From Symsagittifera roscoffensis (lineage: Eukaryota > Xenacoelomorpha > Acoela > Convolutidae), in NCBI RefSeq assembly GCF_963678635.1, contig NC_087067.1:22019547-22083546 (forward strand): a DNA stretch of 64,000 nucleotides. Direction: 5' to 3'. The translations under genes were made by a program, and so were the position numbers. The notes beneath the pieces are model-generated. The model was given only the letters and a program-made list of their open reading frames with translations, was not told the DNA's origin and did no database searches. Positions 23,652 through 35,197 of this stretch are shown here, one piece after another; position 1 is the first letter of the stretch; each line of letters starts with the position of its first letter.

Positions 23652-24743
23652 TTACAACCAGACATTTGTGCACCATATACCCAAGAATATCGCAAACAAG
23701 GTTCGCGACGACCTCATACATATAATAGAACTTTTTCTCCAAACCCAACAGATACAGGAAATCAACAACCAATACATATGCCAAATCCAACTAATACACA
23801 ATATTTTCAACCAATTCAACCACAAAACCCAATGACTATGCACTCGTATCAACCAACTCAAATGCAAAATCAAATACCACTTCCATATTACCTTCAACAA
23901 CACGAAATAACAAAAAATCAACTTTCAATTTTTTCGCAAATGCCAAATGCCGCAGAACCACTACAGATGACAATGAATCCATACCTCATGGGTGGATCAT
24001 CAATAAAATCAGATAAACCACTGATGGTATTTGCAGGAACAGATCCTGAATATTCTGTAGAAGATTATTTAAATGGAGTAACAGCAAATTTATTTTTAAA
24101 TATAGGACCTGAACCAATTAATACGCCACTACATCAAAATTGGATACATAGACGCACAGCGTTGATACAAACAACCTTAGATGGCGCAGCTCAAAAATGG
24201 TTTTCAGTATTACCTATAGAAATAAAATCAGACTGGAAAAGATTTACACAAGAATTTTCAAAAATGTTTGACTCCGAAACAAATAAACAACACCAAAGAG
24301 TTTTATGTAATGAAATTTGCAGATTACCAAATGAAATCATCAAACAATTAGCAGTACGTATCGAAACACTAGTTCGAAAAGCATATTCACTTAATACACA
24401 TGACTATAAAAACACAAAAATGACAGAAATTTTAATGATGACCTTAACACCTCAATTAAAGAAAATAGCAATAAAAAAGAGAGCATCTCATCCTTTTTCA
24501 ATTCGAGAGCCAGATTTAGATTTTCGAAAACTAGTAGACAAACTAGAGCAAGCGGAAATCACAATGAAATTTGAAGAAACAGAAAATCTAAAACTACAAT
24601 ATGTTAATCGAATAGAAACAAACACTACACATATAAATAACATACAGGAATCAGATACAGACCTAGTTGAAAACATCACTGAAATACTAAATATTTATGA
24701 AAAACACCCAAACTTTAAAGGCAAACCATCTTTCAAAAAATGA
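23652..24743 (+). pseudogene. gag: Gag core (capsid region), ends at an in-frame TGA
   Basis: Open from 23652, first ATG at 23778. A Pro/Gln/Asn-rich leader of about 80 residues is followed by a retrotransposon-Gag-type helical region from FAGTDPEYSVEDYLNG, through AAQKWFSVLP and FTQEFSKMFDSE, to a helical C-terminus (KLVDKLEQAEITMKF). These are hallmarks of the Ty3-type capsid. The frame stops at TGA 24741-24743, immediately before the zinc knuckle, which continues in the same frame. The protein would assemble the particle around the genomic RNA. Whether TGA is decay or a recoding site is open. Confidence 0.8.
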
Positions 24744-25625
24744 TGTAACTATTGCCGACGATACGGACATAGTATTTCCGAATGTAGACAAAAACAACAA
24801 GATAACCAAAACAAACCTCAAAAGCCTAAAGAACCAAATAAATCGTTCTACCAATGTATGAAAAAAGATCAAAATCTACCAAACAAAAATATATATAGTA
24901 ACAACAGTTCAGGAAAACCACTTCCGAACAACACCAATTACACAAGGAATCAATCACCATATAACTCAAGTTATAGAGGAAGATCACCAGAACGAAAAAA
25001 TACACAGAATTCTTCACAAAATAATTATAATCGATCAAATAGTCGAAATAACTATTCGAGATCAAATTCCAATGCAATACAATTTGTTTCCAGATCCAGT
25101 TCCAAATCAAACCCGAGAAATAAACACTATTCAAATAATCAATCACGAAACTCATCATACAACAGAAATAGAAACTATTCACATAATCGGAATAGAAGTT
25201 TTTCGAACAATCGAAATCATAATTACCCGAACAATCGATCCAGAAATAACTCATATAATAGATCAAATTATCACAGATCAAATGACAATTATCAAAACAG
25301 ATCACGGAATAATTCACAAAAACGAAATTCAAGTTATAATAATCAATATAGAAATTATTCTCAGTCACCACATAGGAATAATAACCATTATAATAATTCT
25401 AAACATCGATACAGAAGTAGTACACCAAAACATCAAAGACATATTAATCAAGTACAGTCAAATGAAGAAACAGCATCAGACCCCCCAGGTATTGATGACA
25501 CAGGAAGTAACGAACTACAACTAAATCAAATAAACTGTGGATCATCAGATACAGAAAGTGATACAGAAAATACCATCTCCGTAAATATGATAACAGTCGA
25601 AAACGACTACGAACCTATCATATAA
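24744..25625 (+). pseudogene. gag: Gag nucleocapsid: zinc knuckle and R/N/S/Y-rich tail
   Basis: Directly after the TGA, in the same frame, lies CNYCRRYGHSISEC, a canonical C-x2-C-x4-H-x4-C zinc knuckle that binds RNA. Then comes roughly 200 residues built almost only of Asn, Arg, Ser, Tyr and His in repeats such as NRNRNYSHNRNRSFSNNRN, followed by an acidic C-terminus. Such a long low-complexity basic tail is unusual for a retroelement nucleocapsid and resembles RNA-condensing disordered proteins. The frame ends with two consecutive stops (TAA TAA, 25623-25628), the only double stop in gag-pol, so it may be the genuine Gag terminus. The protease follows in the same frame. Confidence 0.8.
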
Positions 25626-25628
25626 TAA

Positions 25629-26327
25629 CAACCTTTTACATCACATATATATGAAAATCAATTGGAACTCCTTCACAATTATTATATTGAACCCATCAAT
25701 ACTACACAAACTGCACAAGAAATAAACGAAACTAACACGGTAAATAAACCCGATGAAAATGACAAAACAAAGTGTCTAAACACAAATCATATTTATCAAA
25801 ATATACAAAAAGAACAATTCAGAGAAAAAATTTGGACAATACCATTTCTCTTAGAAAGTCCAAGAAACAAAGAATTTCAACCACCAGATCTTGAAATTGA
25901 TTTTTTAATTGATTCAGGAGCAGAATCAAACATAATTAATATTCCCACATGGAATGAAATCAAAACATTACACCCAAAACTAACGCCTCTTGCAACCTCT
26001 AGTAAATTAGCAACAGCACAAGGATCAACATTAGTAAATTATGGAAAAATCCAATTATTCCTCCTCCCCACAAGAACAAAGGAGCAAAATAAAATTCTAA
26101 ACAAGCCATTTAAACAAATATTTCATATCACTGATATTAAACACAATATCATTGGCATACCATTTATATCAAAATATATACCAACAATCAACATCTTGAA
26201 TAGCAAAATACTGATCAAAGATAAGTACACAAAAACAAAAAATAGAGCTCTAACTTTTTTTCAAAGAATAAATAAACAACCACCAATCTTCTCAAATTTT
26301 TATCCAATTTATAACGGAAAAACCTGA
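25629..26327 (+). pseudogene. pro: Aspartic protease domain of Pol
   Basis: In the same frame as Gag, beyond the double stop. IDFLIDSGAESNII near 25888-25930 is the catalytic aspartic-protease motif (DSG), and later HNIIGIPF and ILIKDK fit the flap and C-terminal strands of a retropepsin. It would cleave the Gag-Pol polyprotein. The frame ends at TGA 26325-26327; coding resumes in a different frame, so a single-base frameshift lies close to 26325. Confidence 0.8.
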
Positions 26328-27913
26328 AACTACTATCAGGAAATATATATAATTTTTCAATAAAACAAGTTCACCAATATGATAAAAGTCAAAATAAACA
26401 ACAACTTTTTATGTCAGACTTTGAGTTTAAACCTATTCATAAGTTTTTCAAAATCACGATTTCATCTATAAAATATTTGAAAAATACGAATTCAGAAATC
26501 ATTTAGCTACACGTGTATAACAATACACCATATCAAGTAACATTACCCTTAGGACTTTTAGGATATTGCAAAACAAACGCTACAATATCACCCGTACATG
26601 AAATAGCATACCGCGTAAATGATATACTCCAATTATTAGATATTTGTCAATCTACAATTCGTAACGAAGAACTATCCATAAATAACATAATAAGCAATGA
26701 AAAGAGAAACACAGATTATTTCACAAAAACACCATATTTTAAACCAACATTCGATATAACAAATTACACAAAAGAACAACAACAACTTTTAACGATGTTT
26801 AACTTTGAACACTCACAAATTACACAAACCGAATTTGACAAACTAGCAAAACAACTGTTAAAATATTCAACAGTCTACGCAACATCAAAATTTGATGTTG
26901 GGAAAATCAGTTCATCACTACATCTCCCGTTAAAACCTGACGCATTTTTCAAAAAACAAAGAGCTAGTAAAGTACCAATTCATTTACACGACAAAGTAAA
27001 TAGATTACTTGATATTTTAGAACAATACAAAATTATCTCACCAGTAAACAAAGAAGAACAACCAAAAGGTAACACATTTATTAACCCTGTTATCATCCTA
27101 GCAAAAGAAGAATCATTAAAAATAGTTTTAGACGCTAGATACCTCAATTCACTAATAGACGAATCAAAATGCAATTGGCCTATTGAACCAATACAAGTTA
27201 TTTTAACAAAAATAAACGGAAAATACTTTACAACCGCAGATATGAATAGTGCATACAACCAAATGCCACTAGATGAACAATCACGACGTTTAACACAATT
27301 TGTTATTGGAAATCAACAATATGAATTCAACCGCCTATTCTATGGAATATCCATAGGACCAGCAGCATTTTTAGCTTTTATGAGCAAAATTTTTAGACCA
27401 CTAATACTTAAGAAAAACGCAATCACCTATTTAGACGATGTTTTTATGCAATCACAGACAAAAGAAGAAATGTTTACAGTTTTAGAACACTATCATAAAA
27501 TACTTCAGAACGAAAATATGAAGGCCGCCCCCGATAAATCACACTTCTTTTTAACACGAGTTAAATTTTTAGGACATAATATAGAAAGAAACACAATCAC
27601 TCTACTAAAATCACGCATTGATGCTATTCAAAAACTTCAACCACCAACAAACAAAAAGAAAATCCAAGAATTCCTTGGAATGTTAAATTTCTTAAGCAAG
27701 TACGTTTATAAAATGCAATTATATTTAAGACCGTTCTATAATATCCTCAGACAACAAAATAATTTTGAATGGACCACTGAACATCAAACACGATTTGAAG
27801 AAATTAAAAAACTTCTAACTGAACAAGTTTCAAACACAATTCCAGATCCAAATCAACCATTCTATGCAATGTGCGATGCTTCAAATTTTGGCATCGGCGC
27901 AGCATTACTATAA
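26328..27913 (+). pseudogene. pol: Reverse transcriptase domain of Pol
   Basis: The frame is open from 26330, with TAG at 26504-26506 and a TAA at 27911-27913. Between them lies a full Ty3/Gypsy RT: VILAKEESLKIVLDARYLN, the active-site TADMNSAYNQMPL, LFYGISIGPAAF, catalytic YLDD (near 27430), the LGHNI segment and FLGMLNFLSKY. It ends with YAMCDASNFGIGAALL, the first RNase H strand carrying its first Asp. All three RT aspartates are present. The TAA cuts the RNase H domain, which continues in the same frame. The RT core itself is intact and has no internal stop. Confidence 0.9.
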
Positions 27914-29038
27914 TCACACAGTGGTACAAATAAAATGAACCTTATATCAGCAAATTCCCGATTATTCACTCAAGCAGAGCTACGACTCTCCACTCTAATG
28001 AGAGAATGTACAGCTATAATTTATACACTTACAGAATATGAATTTCTGTTACTTGGATCAAAACATCCAACAGTTCTATTCACAGATCATAAACCAATCA
28101 TTTTTCTCTTTACACAAAAGTCAAATCCCAATCACCGAGTTTATAGATTTCAATTAATTTTAATGAAATTTCCAAACTTACATATAGTTTGGACAGCAGG
28201 AAAGAATCTTGCATTACCAGATACCAGAAAAACTACAGTTGAAATACCCAAAAATATAAAATTTTACCTTGCAAAAGACGAAACATCACCCCGACTAGAA
28301 TGCAAATATGCAGTAAAAACTGACATTGAACAATCACAAATAAATAACCTACAATTTTTCCCACTTTACTTAGATTGCCAAAATAATCACTACGAAGTTG
28401 ATCTACTTAGAACATCAACTTTCAAACCAATTCTATACTCACATTGGATAAAAAATAACACCCAACAAAAACGAATAAAACACCACTCGCATAAAAAAGA
28501 CCTTTTTCCGTTAATTGAAAAAGAAAATTTAACTGATAAAATAAATTTATCAGGACCACAAACAAATGATTCAAAATACACAATAAATCAAGTTTTTGAC
28601 CTCCATGACCCACTTGACACAATTCCCTTATCTAAATTAGAAATTGAAAATTTTTTTCACCCTCCAACAGATAAAATTACAATTAATATCTTGAAACAAT
28701 ATCAAAATCTTGACCCAGTAATTAGACAACTAAAATCATGGCACAAATACAAAACTAAGCCCGTAAAGGCAGATACCACAATTTTAGGAAATAAAACACT
28801 CCTCCGATATTTCCGAAAATTTAATAATACAACAATTAATGAAAACACAGACCTTCTAGAATATCAATTAAATGATTCTACAGTTCCCTGTCTCCCTTTA
28901 AGTATGATTCTAATAGCTTTTAACATTTCACATACACAAAACACTAAAGGACACTCTGGGTCAGAGAAAACATATTCAAATTTTACACAAGATTTTTATT
29001 TCCCAAAAGCACCAGTTTGGATAAAAACTATGCAATGA
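27914..29038 (+). pseudogene. pol: RNase H and integrase N-terminal zinc domain
   Basis: Same frame as RT after the TAA. ELRLSTLMRECTAII (catalytic Glu) and FTDHKPIIFLF (second Asp) complete the RNase H, followed by a roughly 200-residue connection. The histidine pair of the integrase zinc finger (SHTQNTKGHSG) sits near 28926-28958. The frame ends at TGA 29036-29038. The cysteine pair follows at once in another frame, so a frameshift near 29030 separates the His and Cys halves of one zinc finger. Confidence 0.85.
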
Positions 29039-29885
29039 TTGTATAGTATGTCAGCTAAATAAACCTTATCCAAATCAAAAACAAATAGCACAAAAACAAG
29101 ATTTTAAAGGACAAAATTTATATTTTAACCATCGTATTTCATTCGATACAAAAAGACCAATTTCACCATCCTCTGAAGGAAACTCCTACATTATGGTAAT
29201 TGTTGATGCATTTGCACATTATGTAGCACTCAACCCAGTACCACATTGTAACGCTTATTATGTGTACACAACACTTTATGAACACTGGATAGCCAAATTC
29301 GGATTACCCGAAATCTTAGTTACAGACAACGGTACAGAATTCATAAATAATGAAATCATCACACTATGTCACTTATATAAAATCAAACACAAACCGCGTA
29401 CATCTCATGCACCTTGGACAAACGGTTTAATCGAAGGTATGAACCGTTCACTACAAGAATATCTTAGATGTATCATAAATGGAAATGATACAAGATACAC
29501 AGAATGGTCAGCAGATGTAAAATTATTTCCCTTAGCATATAATTCACAAATTACGACAACTCTAGGAATGTCACCATACGAAATGGTTTTTAATCAAAAG
29601 CCACGTAAACCAATTATGTTTACAGCAAACTCTCATAAAAATACACAAGGTCATTGCCAACCGAATAAAGACTCAGTTTGTTATAACCTACCTTTACACA
29701 CGCATGATGAAGATCATTTTCATCATCCACAAATCCTTAAATTAGCCTCCGGTACACACACCGAATGGATTTTAAATAGAGATAAAAAACACAATGAAAT
29801 TTACCAAAGAGTAACAAAAAAATTGTTAGAAAGACAAAATGTTAACGAACAAATAAATTCATGCTTTACACCAGCCTCAGATTGA
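29039..29885 (+). pseudogene. pol: Integrase catalytic core (DD35E)
   Basis: Opens with the CNDCIVC cysteine pair of the zinc domain (starting about 29031), then the catalytic triad: Asp in VIVDAFAHY, Asp in VTDNGTEF and Glu in NGLIEGMN, with the spacing of a retroviral-type integrase core. AYNSQITTTLGMSPYEMVFNQ is a typical Ty3/Gypsy segment. The enzyme would insert the cDNA into the host genome. The frame ends at TGA 29883-29885, after which the C-terminal domain continues in the same frame. Confidence 0.9.
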
Positions 29886-30425
29886 AAAATTGGAACATTT
29901 GTTTTAATACCTAATTTTAATACACAAAAAAGAATTTCTAAAAAATTACAACCCGTTCGCAAAGGACCATACCAAATAATTGCCAAACCCACTGACGTAA
30001 CATATAAAATCACCGATTCAGACCAAAAAGAAATTGTTCAACATCGAAACTATCTATTGCCTTACTACCCAAAAGAATACGCACTACGCGAACTAACTCA
30101 ATTATATTCTTTCACAGGTTTAAAAGTTATTCAAAATCACCCACATACGGAAAATGAAATAAATGAACAAAACGACATTCACCTTGAAAAACAAAATAAA
30201 AAACCAACTACAATCCAAAACAATACGAAAAAGCTAGATCAAAAAATACCTCAAAAAGAGAGGAAAAATAGAAAAATGATAGAAAAAATTATACCACAAG
30301 AACAAGTCGAGAAATCAGAACATAGAGAGTCATCACGACTTAGAAATCAACCACGTAAAAACTACCAAACATTCATCCCACAATCTAAAATATTAAAGAA
30401 AGTTGAATTTCAAAAACAGCTTTAA
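29886..30425 (+). pseudogene. pol: Integrase C-terminal domain and basic tail
   Basis: Same frame as the core beyond the TGA. A small beta-barrel with the GPY/F signature (RKGPYQIIAK) is followed by VQHRNYLLPYY, then a long Lys/Gln-rich tail of roughly 110 residues. GPY/F modules are typical of Ty3/Gypsy integrases. The frame ends at TAA 30423-30425. No chromodomain is visible. Confidence 0.8.
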
Positions 30426-31329
30426 TTTTAAAATTAATAATCTTTGCACCCCTGAAACATTTTGAACTTTCATTTTTCAAAATAACATGCTGACAAACAC
30501 GCAGCGATTCTAGTTCAAAATTAGCCAATAGGATTCATTCAATCCGTCACCTTCTATAACTATAGCACAAACCAATTAGACGAAAGATATTAAACTCCAG
30601 GCATACCTATAACTATAACTTTACTACCTCCAGGTCAAAAATAAGCAAACCACTCAAACTTGACAACTAAAATAAATACCACCATAATATCATAACCCTC
30701 CCTTATCTAATAACGCAAAGATCAACAATATTTTCCCAACTCAGACCTCAAAAACCCCCCAACCAAAAATGATAAATTAGCCTAAAGTAAAAATGCGACC
30801 ATATTAATTTAGCCTAAAGTACAAAAATCTCAAAAATACCCCAGATCACCTGACAAATAAAAATAAAGCAAAGAAGACCTCCCGAACACCATAAAATTCG
30901 CCTCCAACAATTTGTCACAAAACTCAACCTACTTGTCAAAAAATCAATAAATAATCCGACCAAACTTGAAAATTGCCCCAAACAACAAAAAATATTCGAC
31001 CAAGAAGCCATTTTTTAAATGCTCTTCTCTCGATCAGTCAACACAATTTTCAATATTTTCATAAACTTTTTAACAATACTTAAATTTTTATTCATATTTC
31101 TCTTTGATACTTTTGAAGCTTTTATAATAATTTTAATCATTTTTTGCTATATTTTTTAAGTTTTTTACTCCCTATTTGAAATATATCTCCAACTCTCCCA
31201 AGTCATTGACCATATTCACAGGTACGAAAACCCAAAGTTTATTTAAATGATACGAACAATTTTTAGTAGAACAGATATTTTTTACTATTTGTAATTTTTT
31301 TAACATTTTTATCATACCTAATATTGACA
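30426..31329 (+). other. Noncoding spacer between pol and the accessory genes
   Basis: About 0.9 kb without a credible ORF on the plus strand. It is the natural place for splice acceptors serving the downstream genes, but I cannot pick one with confidence. Confidence 0.5.
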
Positions 31330-31440
31330 ATGTGCAAATGTATAAAAAAGGCAATAATCACATTCGCTTTAGCAACAATCCTTTTAATTCTATTCCTTTA
31401 CACCAAAGAATATTACAAAAAACATAAATTTTTTAACTAG
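31330..31440 (+). CDS. Small one-pass membrane ORF, 36 residues
   Basis: ATG at 31330, TAG at 31438. The protein starts MCKCIKKA and has one hydrophobic segment of about 18 residues (IITFALATILLILFLY), then a short basic tail. The layout is that of a single-pass membrane peptide with two N-terminal cysteines that could be acylated. It is short enough to be chance, but the composition is clean and it lies between pol and the envelope-like gene, where small accessory membrane proteins are often found. No homologue is recognised. Confidence 0.35.
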   Translation: MCKCIKKAIITFALATILLILFLYTKEYYKKHKFFN

Positions 31441-31475
31441 AAAAAACCAATCAGAATACTTTCAAAAATTGCTAA

Positions 31476-32590
31476 CCAACAATCACACAATCAGTCTTTC
31501 AGTCTTCGTCGACATCATCCCAAGAAAACCCAACAATACCTACAACTACCCAAAACCCCCAAACATCCACACGAATTTCTTTCCAAGATAAGCCATACAC
31601 ATTTGAAGAACGACACGCTCGCTTATCCGAACCATTAGAACCAGTTCAGCGACAGGCACCCCTAAGTGAATCAACATATAACTTGTACCCAACACTACCA
31701 CAAGAATTAAGTAGAATAAGAATTATTAGTCAAAACCAAAATACAGTTGAAATAAATAGACAAATTATACATCCACGATGAAATAGAATTTTTCAAATCC
31801 CCGAGTTCATTTTGATATACCCCAATCCCCATCACCAAGTACTCCAGAAAACCCAATTAGCATATTACCGGAAACCCCTACACTTCGTTCACAACGTAGC
31901 ACCTCAAGTATACCCTCAGATTACTTAGGTTCAACACCAACATCTGAACAAATACGTGACAATCCCTTTAACCCCCCAAATCAAACATCACGACTACCAT
32001 ATTGGACAACACAGTCATTCACACAAGGTGAACCAAATTTAATAAATGACCCAATAGATATTTCTACGGATACAACAACATCATCATCACTACCAGAAAC
32101 TTTATCACTACCGTCAACACCATCAATAAGCCAGATTTCACCGACGCCTTTCCCCTTGATTTTTCCAAATAACCTCGACGCTAGATATCGAGAACAATCA
32201 TCAACAAATATCCCTTTAAGATTAGATTGGAACACGTTCACAGCATCCCCACCATTATTTGGACAACATCCGGAAAGTAACCGACTCCACAACTGGGCAC
32301 TTAATAGATTACAATATAGACAAGATATCCACGAAGACATTCGTGACCATAACATCCAAATACTCCAACAAAATAGCCTACAATTAAAATTTGAAATCAC
32401 GGTTAAACTAAACAACATTGCTCAACATCCTTATCTATTAAATCCACCAAATATAACAGCTCAATCGCTACCACCGCCTTTTATAACAACTGAAGTAATA
32501 TATAAATACGACAGATATACCAAGAAAACAATTGGTTACATCACATTTTATAACCCGTACTCAGGATTATCATACACATGTATATTCTAA
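31476..32590 (+). pseudogene. Ser/Thr/Pro-rich accessory ORF, interrupted
   Basis: Segment A (31476-31778) is open and rich in Ser, Thr, Gln and Pro, ending at TGA 31779-31781. Segment B continues in another frame (open 31787 to TAA 32588) with the same composition, followed by a folded-looking C-terminus (DARYREQSS...LRLDWNTF...LKFEITVKLNNI). One stop and one frameshift near 31790 thus break it. It overlaps the ATG of the envelope-like gene by 13 nt. No domain recognised. Confidence 0.55.
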
Positions 32591-34932
32591 AAACATTGAT
32601 TTTTCTCCAACTCCTTTTTCTAATAATATCCGATCAGAACATAAATCCTTCTCCTCGCACAAGACCCCAAGACCTATTAGTAACACATTACGATTGTGAA
32701 GAAAATGAACAAAAAACACTACACAAATATGCAATAAATCAAGTATCACAATGCGAAACAGAACCACAAGCTATAGAAACTACAAATGTAATAGCGACAC
32801 TGTATTCAAAAGCCCGAGCAACAACAGTCATAGGATATAAATTTACAGCAAAATTTTCCGAAAAGAAGATACATTTTTCACAAGTTTCAAACGGAAATAA
32901 AAACCGACTTGACCACGAATCATTCTACCAAAGTAATATAGAACGACTTCTACATCTAAATCCCCATGATTGTAAAAACGAGCTACTCAGATTAAACATC
33001 ACAAGAAATAAAAACACCGACAGAAAAATAGTATATTTTCAAGTCTTTGCCGATTCTGTACATCAAGCAGAACTTGAAAGATATCAAGGACATATAAAAC
33101 TAGATGAAAAATACCCATACAACGGCGCACACGGAAGATTAACTTATCACATACACGATAAGCACTGGATACCACACATTGGTATAAATAATCCATCAAA
33201 CTGCAAAGCAGACACAAAAAATAAAGGATATCAAGAAATAATATTTTTCGATTGGAAAATACAACTCGAAAAAATACAACTCACACGAGATTTATCCGAC
33301 AACACAATGATCTATCAAGGAATTAGACTACCTTGTAAAAACGATCAAGGTTATTGTGATCCTACAACACGGACACAAGCAACAATTGTTTGGTTTCCTG
33401 AAGATACATGCACAACATTTCAAGTAGCAAAAATACACGCTCGAATGATAAAATTTCACGAAAAATATTTTATACAATCAATTCTATATGAACAAGTCCA
33501 TCCATCACGAAAACAAAGTACTGATTTTCAAAATCTCCATAATATAGAAAATAAATTAACACGGTTCCAAATATATCAAGAAACAGAAATCGCATGCAAA
33601 TACAGAAACCCACTTCACAAAACACAATATTCTGAAATATTAGTTGAATACGAAAAAGGTTTCGACATGACCACTGGAAAAATAAAAATTGACCCTTATG
33701 CCACAGGTCACCCTCTACACGAAGGAACATCATATATACCAGTTAACTTTCAAAATAGTAATGGTCAACCTGGTGGACACCTAAAGCCACATGACACTAG
33801 AAGCACACGTTTACAAGAACTATCACTAATGAATAATTCTTATTTTGGCAATACCCACTATGATATCCACTTAGATATGAAGTTAGACTACACGATTAGT
33901 CGAATTTTTCAAGAAATGTCACTCTCCGAATTAGAAACACTTCACCAACTGTGCGAATTAGAAAGGACACAAATCCTACAATCACTTGCACTAGCAGTGT
34001 TAAAAATACTCTACGCAGGATATTCATTATCAGGAAATAGATCAAATTTTCTAGACTACGAAGGAAACATTTTATGGTGTTATACTTGTACCAAAAAAGT
34101 ATCACCACTAAATGTTTTTGAAGATAAACGATGCTATAAAAGAATCCCTATCTTTTATAAAAATAAAGTACATTTTGTTGACACACTTTCAAGGCGAACA
34201 TATTTTTGGGATACCGCAGTCCCATGTGGATCAGAAAATAGCCACAATGTAGTACAATTGAACCCTGATGAAGATAAATATTATCTTTTTACCCCATACC
34301 CCACGTCAATGCAATCACTCAAAAAAATTTCACTCGAAAGCATCAGAGCTATTGCTCGTAATCCAAATATTGATTTACAATCAATTGGAATATATTTGAA
34401 ATCAGATATCCAACACCACATTAGAACACAACAATTCCAAGAATTATTAACACAAATGGACACTATACAAAGACAATCAATTGACCAAAATTTACGCAAA
34501 CTTGCCGAAACCGCAGGATTTGCAGATATTTATACACAAGATTATAGCGGATATTTTAAAGATATTAAAGACTATATATATCTAAACGGTGAAAAATACA
34601 GACCACAAGATATTTCACCTATAAATATTTTTAGCTTTGTTACACTAAAAAATGAAATTCTCGATTTTCTAGGATGGCCCTATTACATCTTAGAAAATTT
34701 AACTATCCTATACGCAATGTTTAACTTCATAGGATTTCTTTTTTCACTCTTAAAAGGAATCCATAACACATGCGCTATACAAACACAAGTAAATAGACAA
34801 GCAACTGTAGCACGCATACTATTTGCAGGATTTTTTGGAATTTTTTCATCATCAATTAACAAAATTCTTCTAGATGCACAAATAAAAGAATATAATACAA
34901 AAATAGCGACAAGACAGAACACATACGACTAA
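32578..34932 (+). CDS. env: Envelope-like glycoprotein, 784 residues, intact
   Basis: ATG 32578, TAA 34930-34932. An N-terminal signal peptide (MYILKTLIFLQLLFLIISD) is followed by a large ectodomain with many paired cysteines and N-glycosylation sequons (e.g. NIT, NNS, NRS, NLT). A strong membrane segment lies near residues 700-725 (LTILYAMFNFIGFLFSLL), with a second hydrophobic stretch near 744-761. A block around LCELERTQ...GYSLSGNRSNFL, then KRIPIFYKNKVHFVDT, resembles from memory the glycoproteins of chuvirus-like and related invertebrate elements (class III fusogens). That family call is tentative. It shows none of the decay seen in gag-pol. A role in cell entry is inferred from position and architecture only. 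Confidence 0.75.
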   Translation: MYILKTLIFLQLLFLIISDQNINPSPRTRPQDLLVTHYDCEENEQKTLHKYAINQVSQCETEPQAIETTNVIATLYSKARATTVIGYKFTAKFSEKKIHFSQVSNGNKNRLDHESFYQSNIERLLHLNPHDCKNELLRLNITRNKNTDRKIVYFQVFADSVHQAELERYQGHIKLDEKYPYNGAHGRLTYHIHDKHWIPHIGINNPSNCKADTKNKGYQEIIFFDWKIQLEKIQLTRDLSDNTMIYQGIRLPCKNDQGYCDPTTRTQATIVWFPEDTCTTFQVAKIHARMIKFHEKYFIQSILYEQVHPSRKQSTDFQNLHNIENKLTRFQIYQETEIACKYRNPLHKTQYSEILVEYEKGFDMTTGKIKIDPYATGHPLHEGTSYIPVNFQNSNGQPGGHLKPHDTRSTRLQELSLMNNSYFGNTHYDIHLDMKLDYTISRIFQEMSLSELETLHQLCELERTQILQSLALAVLKILYAGYSLSGNRSNFLDYEGNILWCYTCTKKVSPLNVFEDKRCYKRIPIFYKNKVHFVDTLSRRTYFWDTAVPCGSENSHNVVQLNPDEDKYYLFTPYPTSMQSLKKISLESIRAIARNPNIDLQSIGIYLKSDIQHHIRTQQFQELLTQMDTIQRQSIDQNLRKLAETAGFADIYTQDYSGYFKDIKDYIYLNGEKYRPQDISPINIFSFVTLKNEILDFLGWPYYILENLTILYAMFNFIGFLFSLLKGIHNTCAIQTQVNRQATVARILFAGFFGIFSSSINKILLDAQIKEYNTKIATRQNTYD

Positions 34933-35092
34933 GAACATAAAAAACATAGAAGTAACACCTACAGCAACACAGTTGCCAAGCCTAACACATAACCATCCAT
35001 TATCCTTAGTCCCACGTAATTTCCGAAACCTAGCAAAAACACATAACCCAAATTTTAGACCAAACATATCGCAAAGTCCCATACAACATATA

Positions 35093-35197
35093 ATGACAGA
35101 TCATTCACAAGATGATAATACACATGAACAAATTATAGAACAACCCCATACCACCGCTTTTCAGTCTCAAAATAATCATTTTTTCAGCCCACGATGA
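35093..35197 (+). CDS. Short ORF coupled to the next by an ATGA overlap
   Basis: ATG 35093 to TGA 35195-35197 (34 residues, acidic, His/Gln-rich). The frame is open further upstream without an ATG, back to about 34910, so it could instead be a spliced exon. Its stop overlaps the start codon of the next ORF as ATGA (35194-35197). No function recognised. Confidence 0.35.
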   Translation: MTDHSQDDNTHEQIIEQPHTTAFQSQNNHFFSPR

